Below are positions 1-9,410 of a stretch of DNA of 11,510 bases, piece by piece. A program made the position numbers and the translations under genes. This DNA is from JBDSLU01 sp031407765 (GTDB lineage: Bacteria > Acidobacteriota > Vicinamibacteria > Vicinamibacterales > Vicinamibacteraceae): assembly GCA_031407765.1 (NCBI GenBank), contig JANOIR010000056.1, forward strand, positions 1 through 11,510, read 5' to 3'. Within the stretch, counting starts at the first letter, position 1, and each line of letters opens with the position of its first letter. Below the pieces are notes generated by a model, which was given only the letters and a program-made list of their open reading frames with translations, did not search any database and was not told the origin of the DNA.

Positions 1-1370
1 TCGGCGCGCGTCGACCGGGGCGCTCGGGCCGGCCCTTCGAACTGGCCGACGGCCAGACCATCCGAAACGTCGCGCTCGCGCTGGCGCCCGCCGGCGTCAT
101 CACCGGCCGGGTCGTGGACGAGACGGGCGATGTCGTCCCCGGCGTGTCGGTGATGGCGATGCGCTATCGGACGTTCAACGGCGAACGGCAGTTGATGCCG
201 ACGGGCGCGCCTCGTGTCTCGGACGACACCGGCACGTTCCGCCTCTACGGCCTGGCCCCCGGCAGCTACTACGTGTCGGCGAGGGCCGAAGACATGGGGC
301 GCTTTTCGGGCGGTGCCGACGTCATCGATCCGAACATCGCCGGCTTTGCCTCGACGTTCTACCCGGGCACCACCGTTGCGACCGACGCGCAGCCGATCGA
401 GGTTGTCGCCGGCGCCGAAGTCGTCGCCGACCTGCCACTGGTCCCGACGCGACTCACCACCGTCAGCGGCGTGGTCGTCGATGCGTCCGGCAGGCCGGCC
501 ACCGGCGGTCACCTCATGTCGATGGGCGCCGCGGCTGGCCCGATGTCGTGGGGCGGCGGCGGGACGGGGATCAGATCGGACGGCTCCTTCTCGCTGCCCG
601 GCGTCGCTCCGGGCGAATACGTCCTCCAAGCCAGGCCGATGTTCGGCTCGCCGACGTTCGAGGAGGAGGCGCCCCGCAACACCCAGCGGGTGGCCTCGGC
701 CCGCGTCGTCGTCAGCGGCACGCCAATCAGCGACCTGCGTCTGGTCGTGGTGGATCCGATTCGCATCCCGGTCAACGCGATCTACGAGGATGCGTCGGCA
801 CAGAAGCCGGACCGCGTCTTCGTGTCGGCCCAGTCGCCGCACCGGATGGACGGCGGCACCGCAGCCGTCCGCGACGGGCATTTCTCGTTGGAAATCGTTC
901 CCGGCAGCTACACGTTGTCGGCGTCAGCCAATCCGCCGTGGTACACGAAGCGCATCGTCTATCGCGGCCGCGAGCTCGTGGGCAGCGACGACGTCGAGCT
1001 GACGGCGGAGCCGGGCGGACGCATCGACGTGATCTTTTCCACGCAGAGCGCGACGGTGACCGGTGGCGTCACCGACAGCACCGGCAAGGCGGTCATGGAC
1101 TACACGGTGGTGCTGTTCCCCGACGATGTGGAGCTGGCGCGGCGCGCTGGGTATCAGCGGGTCCGCACGGCCAGGCCCGACCAGCAGGGTCGCTTTCGCA
1201 CCGAGCGCTTCCCACCGGGATCGTACCTCGCAGCGGCGATGGCGGACATCGAAACCGACGATGTCTTCGATCCGGAGTTCCTCGAGACCTTGCGCCGCGA
1301 CGCCAAGCCGTTCCGCGTCGGCGAGGGCGAAAGCCTCGACCTGACACTGAAGCTACTGGCGCTTCCCTGA
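1..1370 (+). CDS. Carboxypeptidase regulatory-like domain protein, 3' part (5' end outside window)
   Basis: The frame is open from base 3 to the TGA at 1368-1370, so the gene starts upstream of the window. A GTG at 114 lies inside the coding frame and is not the likely start. The protein is a chain of beta-sandwich (CarboxypepD_reg/SdrD B-like) modules. Each opens with a strand such as VITGRVVDETGDVVPGVSV or VSGVVVDASGRPATGG and closes with a turn of the type LAPGSYYVSA, VAPGEYVLQA, VPGSYTLSA or FPPGSYLAAA; at least four such closings are visible. No catalytic peptidase motif is visible, so this is probably a surface or periplasmic structural or binding protein, a type that is abundant in Acidobacteriota. 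The C-terminus ends directly after the last module, with no anchor or barrel domain. It converges on the TerC gene with an 18-bp overlap of coding ends. Family placement is fairly sure; the specific role is unknown. Confidence 0.8.
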   Translation, partial: GARRPGRSGRPFELADGQTIRNVALALAPAGVITGRVVDETGDVVPGVSVMAMRYRTFNGERQLMPTGAPRVSDDTGTFRLYGLAPGSYYVSARAEDMGRFSGGADVIDPNIAGFASTFYPGTTVATDAQPIEVVAGAEVVADLPLVPTRLTTVSGVVVDASGRPATGGHLMSMGAAAGPMSWGGGGTGIRSDGSFSLPGVAPGEYVLQARPMFGSPTFEEEAPRNTQRVASARVVVSGTPISDLRLVVVDPIRIPVNAIYEDASAQKPDRVFVSAQSPHRMDGGTAAVRDGHFSLEIVPGSYTLSASANPPWYTKRIVYRGRELVGSDDVELTAEPGGRIDVIFSTQSATVTGGVTDSTGKAVMDYTVVLFPDDVELARRAGYQRVRTARPDQQGRFRTERFPPGSYLAAAMADIETDDVFDPEFLETLRRDAKPFRVGEGESLDLTLKLLALP

Positions 1371-2138
1371 ATCGTCGGGCTCGGTGTCGGCGTCGGCCTC
1401 GGTGAACAGCGCTTCGGTGGGGTCGGGCGGCCCGTCCTCGTCGACTTCCACGGCGCCGACGCGGCGTGCGTAGGCGTAGGCGCCGGTGAAGATCACCACG
1501 ATCAGCCCCAGCGAGAGCCACTTCGGTATTTCGAAGGCGATGAAGTGCATCTGGTGCAGGTACTCGACCATCAGCTTGATGCCGACCCACGCGATGATGA
1601 TGAAGGCGCCGTCGACGAGCGGCGGGTAGCGCTGCACGAAGACCAGCAACTGGCCGATCAGCATCCGCATCGCGATGATGCCGAGGAGGCCGCCGGTGAT
1701 GATCACCCACAGCTTGTTCGACATCGCCACCGCGACCAGGATCGAGTCGATGGCGAAGATGATGTCGGTGAACTCCACCTTCACGACGGTGGCCCAGAAC
1801 GCCGACAAGCCGAGCCATGGCCGAGCCGGCTTGAATGTCCGCTTCTCCCCTGCGTCCGACCTCTGCGCGAAGTGCGAGTACGGCAGGTAGAGCAGGTAGG
1901 CGGCGCCGACCAGCTTCACCCAGGCCACATCGATGAGGTAGGCCGCCAACGCGGTCGCGAGCGCGCGGAACGCGAACGCGCCGAGGATGCCGTAGCGCAG
2001 GGCCTTGCGCTGCTCGGCGCGCGGCAGCCCCAGCACGAGGATGGCCAGGACCAGGGCGTTGTCGGCGCTGAGCAGGCCCTCGAGCAGGACCAGCAGGCCG
2101 ATGGTGACGAAGTCGGTGAGATGGACGTCCAGGGTCAA
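1353..2138 (-). CDS. TerC family integral membrane protein
   Basis: A 261-residue polytopic membrane protein. The TerC/Alx/YkoY signature is clear: SADNAL at residues 24-29 in the first helix and TDIIFAIDSI at about 124-133, both carrying the conserved acidic residues linked to metal handling. Hydrophobic segments lie near residues 9-36, 50-70, 74-86, 110-120, 128-160, 175-192 and 206-224. The last 35 residues are acidic and probably cytoplasmic. Family members are linked to tellurite resistance, Mn2+ export and metallation of exported proteins; which applies here cannot be told. The start is taken as TTG at 2138, because a GGGGGA stretch lies about 10 nt upstream and the hydrophobic N-terminus begins right after it. 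No ATG fits without deleting the first conserved helix. The gene is divergent from hspR, with 186 bp between the starts. I saw no yybP-ykoY manganese riboswitch in the leader, although this family often has one. Confidence 0.88.
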   Translation of the reverse strand: MTLDVHLTDFVTIGLLVLLEGLLSADNALVLAILVLGLPRAEQRKALRYGILGAFAFRALATALAAYLIDVAWVKLVGAAYLLYLPYSHFAQRSDAGEKRTFKPARPWLGLSAFWATVVKVEFTDIIFAIDSILVAVAMSNKLWVIITGGLLGIIAMRMLIGQLLVFVQRYPPLVDGAFIIIAWVGIKLMVEYLHQMHFIAFEIPKWLSLGLIVVIFTGAYAYARRVGAVEVDEDGPPDPTEALFTEADADTEPDDSGKRQ

Positions 2139-2263
2139 CGTCGCAGTATCCCCCGAAAGCCCGGACCGGCGAAACGCGCGTCATGGTGCCGGGGTGCTGC
2201 GGCCGTTCCGGGCCGCCGCCGGATGCGATCGGCGCGCCAGGCTCCACCGTATCGACTAAGAGC

Positions 2264-2284
2264 ATTGACACGCCTCGTATCAAG
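2264..2284. promoter_or_regulatory. HAIR-like operator (putative HspR binding site)
   Basis: The inverted repeat reads ATTGACA-N7-TATCAAG. The HspR operator HAIR is CTTGAGT-N7-ACTCAAG, and its core TTGA-N11-TCAA is reproduced here exactly in bases and spacing. It sits 40 bp upstream of the hspR start and overlaps the -35 box and spacer of the predicted promoter, where a repressor would block RNA polymerase. Base matches outside the core are partial. The call rests on core spacing, position and an HspR-type gene immediately downstream. Confidence 0.65.
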
Positions 2285-2293
2285 TCGCATACT
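2265..2293 (+). promoter_or_regulatory. Sigma-70-like promoter of the hspR-dnaJ-clpB operon
   Basis: A perfect -35 hexamer TTGACA (2265-2270) is followed after exactly 17 bp by CATACT (2288-2293), which matches 4 of 6 bases of the -10 consensus. Transcription would start near 2300, giving a leader of about 25 nt before the hspR ATG at 2325. The -35 box is one arm of the HAIR-like operator, so repression by HspR is expected. On the other strand the second arm reads TTGATA, with CTTAGT 17 bp further on, a weaker possible promoter for terC that would share the operator. Confidence 0.6.
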
Positions 2294-2324
2294 CGGATCG
2301 ACGCAGCTGGATCGGCAGTCATCC

Positions 2325-2666
2325 ATGAACATCGGCGACGATCTGTTCTTCATCAGCATGGCGGCGGAGCTGCTGGGCATGCATCCGCAGACGCTGCGCA
2401 AGTACGAGCGGCTGGGCCTGATCCGGCCGACCCGCACCATCGGCAGCATGCGCGTCTATTCGCGCGACGAGCTCGAGCGGCTGCGGTTGATCAAGCACTT
2501 CGTCGATGAAGCCGGCGTCAACCTCGCCGGCGTCCAGCGGTTGCTGGCGATCGCCGACGTCGTGCGCGAGATGCAAGTGGTGACCGACGGCGATCAGTCG
2601 CCGAAGTCGCAGCTGCGCCGGCTGTCCGACGACCTCCGGCGCCTGACCACCCTTCTGGAGCTGTAG
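2325..2666 (+). CDS. hspR: HspR-type MerR-family heat-shock repressor
   Basis: A 113-residue DNA-binding regulator starting at ATG 2325; the frame stays open far upstream, but that stretch is the non-coding strand of terC. Residues 7-40 form the MerR winged helix-turn-helix (ISMAAELLGMHPQTLRKYERLGL), followed by RPTRT, the wing RVYS at about 44-47, and VDEAGVNLAGVQRLL near residues 60-74. GMHPQTLR, the Arg-rich wing and EAGVNLAG are hallmarks of HspR rather than metal-sensing MerR proteins, and no C-terminal cysteine effector site is present. HspR represses chaperone operons by binding HAIR sites, with DnaK acting as co-repressor in Streptomyces. The downstream dnaJ starts 15 bp after the stop, and a HAIR-like site lies in the promoter, supporting autoregulation. 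At 113 residues it is slightly short for the family, which usually runs to about 120-150. The ribosome binding site is weak. Confidence 0.85.
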   Translation: MNIGDDLFFISMAAELLGMHPQTLRKYERLGLIRPTRTIGSMRVYSRDELERLRLIKHFVDEAGVNLAGVQRLLAIADVVREMQVVTDGDQSPKSQLRRLSDDLRRLTTLLEL

Positions 2667-2681
2667 CAGGGGACTAGCCGC

Positions 2682-3706
2682 ATGGACTTCAAGGACTACT
2701 ACGCCACGCTGGGGCTCGCCAAAACGGCCACCGACAAGGAAATCAAGCAGGCGTTCCGCAAGCTGGCGCGCAAGTACCACCCCGACGTGAACCCTGGTGA
2801 CAAGGCCTCCGAGACGCGCTTCAAGGAGATCAACGAGGCCAACGAGGTCTTGAGCGATCCCGACAAGCGGCGCAAGTACGACGAGCTCGGCGCCAACTGG
2901 CGCGCCTACGAGAACGTGCCGCCCGGCGCGCAGGGCTTTCCCGGCGGCCCCAGCGGTTTCGGGGGCTTTCGCGGCCCGGGCGCCGGCACGTACACCACCG
3001 GCAGCGGCGGCCAGTATCGGACCGTCACGCAGGAGGAGATGGAAGAACTGTTCGCGAGCGGGGGCGGCGGCGGGTTCTCCGACTTCTTCACCACGTTCTT
3101 CGGCGGCGGGGGCGCAGCCGCCGGCGACGAGAAACGGACGCGGGGCCGCGGACGCAGCCGCATCGGCGCCGATCTCGAGCACCCGGTGCAGCTCTCGCTC
3201 GAGGAGGCGTATCACGGCGCGCTGCGCCGAATCTCGCTCAAGCACGACGGCCACACCCGCGCCATCGACGTCCGGATCCCGGCCGGGGTGCGCGACGCGG
3301 CGCGCGTGCGCGTCACCGGCGAGGGTGAGCCTGGCGCCAGCGGCGGACGCGCCGGCGATCTCTACCTCCGCGTGCAGGTGCTCCCGCACGCCCGTTTCGA
3401 GCGCCATGCCCATGACCTGACGACTCGTGTCGAGGTCCCGCTGACGACCGCGGTCCTCGGCGGCGAGGCGTCGGTGACGACGCTCGCCGGCAGCACCGTC
3501 CGGCTGAAGGTGCCGCCGACGACGCAGAACGGCCAGAAGTTCCGGGTCAAGAGTCAGGGCATGCCGGTCGCGGGCAAGCCCGATGAACGCGGAGACCTGT
3601 ACGTCGTCGCCGACGTGCAGCTTCCGCGCTCGCTCACGCCGGAGGCGCGCGCGCACTACGAAGCGCTCGCCGAGCTCGCGGAGCACGAGTCACAGAAGGT
3701 GTCTTC

Positions 3707-3710
<4 letters not shown>
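2682..3710 (+). CDS. dnaJ: DnaJ-class (Hsp40) co-chaperone, class B without zinc finger (CbpA-like)
   Basis: A 342-residue J-domain protein. The J domain covers residues 1-70 (MDFKDYYATLGL...) with the HPD motif at 33-35 that stimulates the DnaK ATPase. A Gly/Phe-rich linker follows at about 80-150, including GFPGGPSGFGGFRG and a stretch of five glycines. The C-terminal substrate-binding beta domains (DnaJ_C) run from about 165 to 330. No CxxCxGxG repeats are present, so it is class B, like CbpA, rather than canonical DnaJ. An AGGGGA ribosome site lies 8 nt before the ATG, 15 bp after hspR. The last codons overlap clpB by the four bases ATGA, implying translational coupling. In the cytoplasm it would hand unfolded or aggregated substrate to DnaK for work with ClpB. 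An alternative symbol would be cbpA. Confidence 0.92.
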
Positions 3711-6316
<2,606 letters not shown>

Positions 6317-6718
6317 CGCCCACGGCGCGCGCCTTCTCGGGCTGCGCGAGCAGATCGCGAATGGTCGCGATCAGCAGCTCGCGCGAGCATGGCTTCGGCA
6401 GGACTGCGTCGCAGCCGGCGTCGAGGGCCGCGCGGGCATACTCGCCCCCGCCGGCGGTCACGACCACAATCGGCACCCGTCGGGTCGCGTCGTCGGCGCG
6501 AAGCGCTGCGCAGAAGGCCACGCCGTCCATTCGCGGCATATCCAGGTCGCTGACGATGACATCGGGTTTCGCCGCCCGGGCTTCCTTCAGGCCCTCGAGG
6601 CCGTCGGCGGCAAAGCTGACCGCCATGCCGGAGTGCGTGAGAAAGCTGCCGAATATCTCGCGCACCAGGGGCGCGTCGTCGACAACCAGCACCCTCGGCT
6701 TCGGGTCTGCGCTCATCG

Positions 6719-7000
6719 TCAGTTTCCGCACGCTCCAAGGCGGCACACGTCGGTGAGCGCGATGATGGGAATCGCGCTGGTCGTCACGTTGCCACGAAGC
6801 TTCGCCACCGTCTCACCGTCCAAGCCGAAGTCGAGCACGATCAGATCCGGCAACAGGGCGACGGCCTGCGCGAGTCCCTCGGCGGTGCTCCGGGCTTCAG
6901 TCAACCGGAATCCACTGGTCGCGAAGAAATCGGCGTAGCCGCCAGTTTCGGGCGCGTAAATCATCAGAACCATCGGTGGCGGGCGGGCGTTCAACGGCAC
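6719..7000 (-). CDS. Truncated receiver-like protein upstream of the CheY-like gene
   Basis: The start is GTG 7000, chosen because a strong GAGGAGG ribosome site lies 5 nt before it; the frame is open further upstream but that sequence looks non-coding. The 93-residue product reads like a receiver domain: strand 1 MVLMIYAPE, strand 3 PDLIVLDFGLDG with D57 in the phospho-acceptor place, and strand 4 AIPIIALTD with the switch threonine T83. The strand-1 acidic pair is absent (YAPE instead of DD), and the protein stops ten residues after T83, so helix 4, strand 5 with its conserved lysine, and helix 5 are missing. It is therefore either a degenerate receiver that no longer accepts phosphate or a remnant of a deletion between tandem receivers. 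The strong ribosome site and tight coupling to the next gene argue that it is still translated. Confidence 0.65.
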   Translation of the reverse strand: MPLNARPPPMVLMIYAPETGGYADFFATSGFRLTEARSTAEGLAQAVALLPDLIVLDFGLDGETVAKLRGNVTTSAIPIIALTDVCRLGACGN

Positions 7001-7015
7001 GTGGGCCTCCTCGCG

Positions 7016-7054
7016 ACGCACTGTGCGTCTGCCGCGGCGGATGACGCTCCGCCG
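7016..7054. promoter_or_regulatory. Two small dyads upstream of the receiver genes
   Basis: A compact dyad ACGCAC-T-GTGCGT (7016-7028) lies directly upstream of the ribosome site of the minus-strand receiver gene. A 7-bp hairpin CGGCGGA-TGACGC-TCCGCCG (7035-7054) is next to it. They could be an operator and a leader hairpin for the receiver genes. In such GC-rich DNA short dyads also arise by chance, and no clear promoter hexamers were found in 7001-7248. Confidence 0.25.
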
Positions 7055-7248
7055 ACACCCTGACGCTACGCCCACTGGGGAGACCGAGCTGTTCCAAACT
7101 GCACAGTCCGCTCCGGCTGGCCCAGTCTGCAAAAGAGGGGTGTCCTCAAGCGAACAGACAACTCTCGCGAGGCGGCGCAGGATCAGCACAGCCTGGGGCC
7201 AGGGGCGACGTTCCGTCGCGCCAGCCGAGGCCGAACGAGGACACCGCT

Positions 7249-7500
7249 GTGACGATCCGCTCCACTCCCACTCGGCAACACCACGGCCTGCTGCCGTGGG
7301 TCCTGACCGCCTGTGGTGTGGTGGCCGGTCCGGCCCTGTTCGGTGTCGCGCAGGCGACCGCGGACGTGACGCTGGCGAGCGTGGCGATCGGCCTCACCGG
7401 GCTGGTGATTGCGTTCGCGCTCCGGTACCGCACGCAGCTCATCGACGTCACCGCCCCAGCCGGTCGGCGGATCCGCACGCTCGGCTGGTCGCCGCCATGA
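7249..7500 (+). CDS. Small two-helix membrane protein, function unknown
   Basis: An 83-residue protein from GTG 7249, with GAGG about 9 nt upstream. It has two hydrophobic segments, roughly residues 14-33 (LLPWVLTACGVVAGPALFGV) and 40-58 (VTLASVAIGLTGLVIAFAL), followed by a positively charged tail (RYR...GRRIR). It is probably an inner-membrane hairpin with both ends in the cytoplasm. I do not recognise a family. The stop codon overlaps the ATG of the next gene (ATGA), so the two are likely translated together. The membrane protein may anchor or assist the zinc-ribbon protein that follows, which is an inference from coupling only. Its start is divergent from the receiver genes, with 248 bp between them. 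Confidence 0.6.
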   Translation: MTIRSTPTRQHHGLLPWVLTACGVVAGPALFGVAQATADVTLASVAIGLTGLVIAFALRYRTQLIDVTAPAGRRIRTLGWSPP

Positions 7501-8102
7501 CCGCCGCGGCCGTCGCCTCCGCCTACGCGCCGCGGGCGGTCGACAGCCGGCTCCGCCGCGTCGTGGTGGGCCTGCGCAGCCTGGCGCGGCGAGGCGTCCG
7601 CTTCCGGCTGCGCTGCATGGTCCTGGGCCACGACGATTCGTTCTTGCGGGAGCCGCAGCGGCTCTCGCTGCGTTGCACTGCCTGCGGACGTGAAACCGCG
7701 GGCTGGTCCATCGGGCCCGGTGCGCCAGCCGAGATGAGCACGGGCAAGCGTCCGCCAAGCCGCGGAAGCGCGGCGATTGCCGCCGCCTTCCGCTGGTGGC
7801 CGTGGATCAGGCGGCAGTGGCAGGCCCGCGGCGAGACGCGGGACCGGCAGCGGCTCCGGCTGGTGGAGGCGGCGGCCCGGGCGTCCGAGCGACGCCCGGA
7901 CGACAGTGTCCCCGTCGAGGTCAGGCCCGATCGCGGCCAGGCCCGACTTGTCGCAGGGGAACGGCAGCCCGTTCTCGCCATCGAACGGCAGCCCGACCGC
8001 TGGACTGCGAACCCGCCGGTCCAGAGTGTCCCGCCGCAGAACGGCTTGCGGGCTGACCGGCCGCGGCGGCAGGGCGCGACGCGGCGGCGATCGATCAGGT
8101 AG
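7497..8102 (+). CDS. Basic protein with a C-H-C-C zinc-ribbon-like motif, function unknown
   Basis: A 201-residue protein from ATG 7497, which overlaps the previous stop by four bases. The frame is open upstream to 7023, but that part competes with the membrane-protein gene. Residues 36-70 hold the recognisable part: FRLRCMVLGHDD, then LSLRCTACGRETAGW, giving C40, H45, C60 and C63 as plausible zinc ligands. Similar small C-x4-H...C-x2-C-G...GW segments occur in uncharacterised bacterial proteins. The remainder is very rich in Arg and Gln, with two ERQP repeats and no hydrophobic segment after a WWPW patch near residue 88. It ends 9 bp before the DUF1080 gene. The zinc-ribbon half is convincing; the Arg-rich C-terminal half could be poorly conserved or over-extended. 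Role unknown; nucleic-acid or protein binding is possible. Confidence 0.6.
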   Translation: MTAAAVASAYAPRAVDSRLRRVVVGLRSLARRGVRFRLRCMVLGHDDSFLREPQRLSLRCTACGRETAGWSIGPGAPAEMSTGKRPPSRGSAAIAAAFRWWPWIRRQWQARGETRDRQRLRLVEAAARASERRPDDSVPVEVRPDRGQARLVAGERQPVLAIERQPDRWTANPPVQSVPPQNGLRADRPRRQGATRRRSIR

Positions 8103-8111
8103 AGTCTGCGC

Positions 8112-8837
8112 ATGCGATTCACGGTGGCGGCCGCGCTCGCGGCCTCGATCTCCCTGGCCGCCGCTGTCGCGGCGCAGGCCCCCAATCAAGTCTCGCCCGC
8201 CGAGCAGAAAGCGGGCTGGACCCTGCTCTTCGACGGCACCAGCCTCGGCGGGTGGCGCGCCTACAAACGCCCAGACGCCAGCGGCACGCGCTGGGTCGCA
8301 AAGGACGGCCTGTTGTGCCTCGCCCCGGGCGACAGTACAGACACGCGAGGCGCGCGCGACATCGTCGCCGCGACGCCGTACTCGCAGTTCGAGCTCGCCT
8401 GGGACTGGCGCGTCTCGGCCGGCGGCAACAGCGGGCTGAAATACTTCGTGCTGGAGGATCGCGATGCCGCGATCGGCCACGAGTATCAGCTCATCGACGA
8501 CGCGAAGCACCCGGACGCCAAGATCGGCCCGCATCGCCAGACCGCTGCTCTCTACGACGTCCTGCCCGCCGCCAACCGGCCGTCGAAGCCCGCGGGCGAA
8601 TGGAACACCAGCCGGGTCGTCGTGCGCGGCACCGAGGTCGAACACTGGCTGAACGGGACCAAGGTGCTCGCCTACACGCTCGACAGCCCGGCGCTCCGCG
8701 AGGCCGTCGCCAAGAGCAAGTTCAAGGAGATCGAGCGCTTCGGCAAGCCGCAGTCGGGACTGATCCTGCTCCAGGACCACGGCGACGCGGTCTGCTACCG
8801 CAACGTCAAGGTGCGGGCGCTGAACGGCAAGTCGTAG
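8112..8837 (+). CDS. Secreted DUF1080 protein (3-keto-disaccharide hydrolase domain)
   Basis: A 241-residue protein starting at ATG 8112. Residues 1-22 form a Sec signal peptide (RFTVAAALAASISLAAAVAAQA), with cleavage likely after AVA or AQA. The DUF1080 beta-jellyroll follows from about residue 35 to the end and shows typical segments: GWTLLFDGTSLGGWRAY, GGNSGLKYFVLED, HEYQLIDDAKHPDA, GEWNTSRVVV...EHWLNGTKVL and GLILLQDHGDAVCYRNVKV. The fold is concanavalin-like. Characterised relatives act on 3-keto-glycosides, but many members are uncharacterised, so the substrate is unknown. The length fits a single-domain member. It would act in the periplasm or outside the cell. It may be co-transcribed with the two genes before it (9-bp gap), although their functions do not obviously match. 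A terminator-like hairpin follows. Confidence 0.9.
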   Translation: MRFTVAAALAASISLAAAVAAQAPNQVSPAEQKAGWTLLFDGTSLGGWRAYKRPDASGTRWVAKDGLLCLAPGDSTDTRGARDIVAATPYSQFELAWDWRVSAGGNSGLKYFVLEDRDAAIGHEYQLIDDAKHPDAKIGPHRQTAALYDVLPAANRPSKPAGEWNTSRVVVRGTEVEHWLNGTKVLAYTLDSPALREAVAKSKFKEIERFGKPQSGLILLQDHGDAVCYRNVKVRALNGKS

Positions 8838-8845
8838 CCCTCGCG

Positions 8846-8873
8846 GGGCGAATCGACTCCGGAGTCGCCCTTT
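8846..8873 (+). terminator. Terminator-like hairpin after the DUF1080 gene
   Basis: The arms GGGCGA (8846-8851) and TCGCCC (8865-8870) enclose a second self-complementary segment, CGACTCCGGAGTCG, and are followed by TTT. It begins 9 bp after the DUF1080 stop codon. The T-run is short, so termination may be partial; two alternative stems can form from the same bases. Confidence 0.45.
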
Positions 8874-8935
8874 ACCCCGGAGTCGTTGAGGCGCTCTCCT
8901 GCCGCCGGCCGGACTGGCTGCGGCCAGGCCGGTAG

Positions 8936-9146
8936 CGCCGGTCGGGGCAGGCATGCCGCGTGCGCGCCGCGGCTCCGTCGTCCGGGCCCGCGATACTCGG
9001 GCACCATCACAACCCAGAGCGCCACGGGCACTGCCTGTCGCCCCGCACCCTGGCGCCAGTAGGCTCCTGCGTGTCGCGGGCCGTCTTCGCTGAAGTCGGA
9101 CGACTCCGAACGCGTCGCGCCCGCGGCATGCCTGCCCCGACCGGCG
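8936..9146. repeat. Long inverted repeat with 25-bp perfect outer arms
   Basis: Positions 8936-8960 and 9122-9146 are perfect reverse complements over 25 bp (left arm starts CGCCGGTCGGGGCAGG and ends CATGCCGCG). Inward, complementarity continues with mismatches and one indel: GCGCG and CGCG blocks, then TCGTCCG, then after a 14-base insertion on the right side GGCCCGCGA (left about 8985-8993) against TCGCGGGCC. Each arm is therefore about 60-75 bp and they meet around a short centre. The left arm is preceded by GTAG, a tetranucleotide often found at the foot of REP elements. It could be a REP/BIME-type or MITE-like element, or a structured RNA. No transposase is nearby. Confidence 0.7.
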
Positions 9147-9410
9147 GGCCGAGCCCCGCCCCAGCGCTCGTCGATCCCACGGTGGCCCTGCGCGCCGCCT
9201 AAGCCCGTTGGCGCGAGCCTGGCACGGGCGCCGCTCGCACGCCGACAACACCGTCACGCCACGGGCGTCTTCGCGGAGGCGCCGTCGATCTCGCGTGTGC
9301 CGTGCCCGCAGCGAGTCGTTCTACACTGCGGCGTTTTGCAGGTGTAATCCGCCAGCGCGGCAGTCCCGCCGATATGATTGCGCCGCATCTGCGTTCACTC
9401 CCGGCGGCGT

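Larger units (their letters stand above)
8838..9410. other. Non-coding, hairpin-rich spacer
   Basis: No convincing gene is present on either strand; the open frames here translate to Arg/Pro/Ala-rich shadow proteins. It holds the terminator-like hairpin at 8846-8873, a second hairpin at 8905-8932 (CCGGC paired with GCCGG, and CTGG paired with CCAG around CTGCGG), the tetranucleotide GTAG at 8932-8935, and then the long inverted repeat 8936-9146. From 9147 to 9410 I see nothing definite apart from an AT-richer patch near 9310-9350 (TTCTACACT, GTTTTGCAGG) that might be a promoter remnant for the kinase-like relic downstream. Confidence 0.6.

Noticed and set aside
2139..2260. yybP-ykoY manganese riboswitch in the terC leader
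   Set aside because: TerC relatives often have one, but the conserved GGGGAGUA-type entry and the paired downstream motif are not visible.
7105..7140. Sigma-54 promoter (TGGC...TGC)
   Set aside because: The spacing between the GG and GC elements is 8 rather than 10 bases, so it does not fit the -24/-12 rule.
8936..9146. Integron attC-like site
   Set aside because: No GTTRRRY core sites or R/L box arrangement; the nearby recombinase fragment lacks visible integron-integrase hallmarks in the part seen.
7146..9257. A 703-codon minus-strand open frame
   Set aside because: It runs antisense through the two small genes, DUF1080 and the inverted repeat; low-complexity basic translation with no family features.
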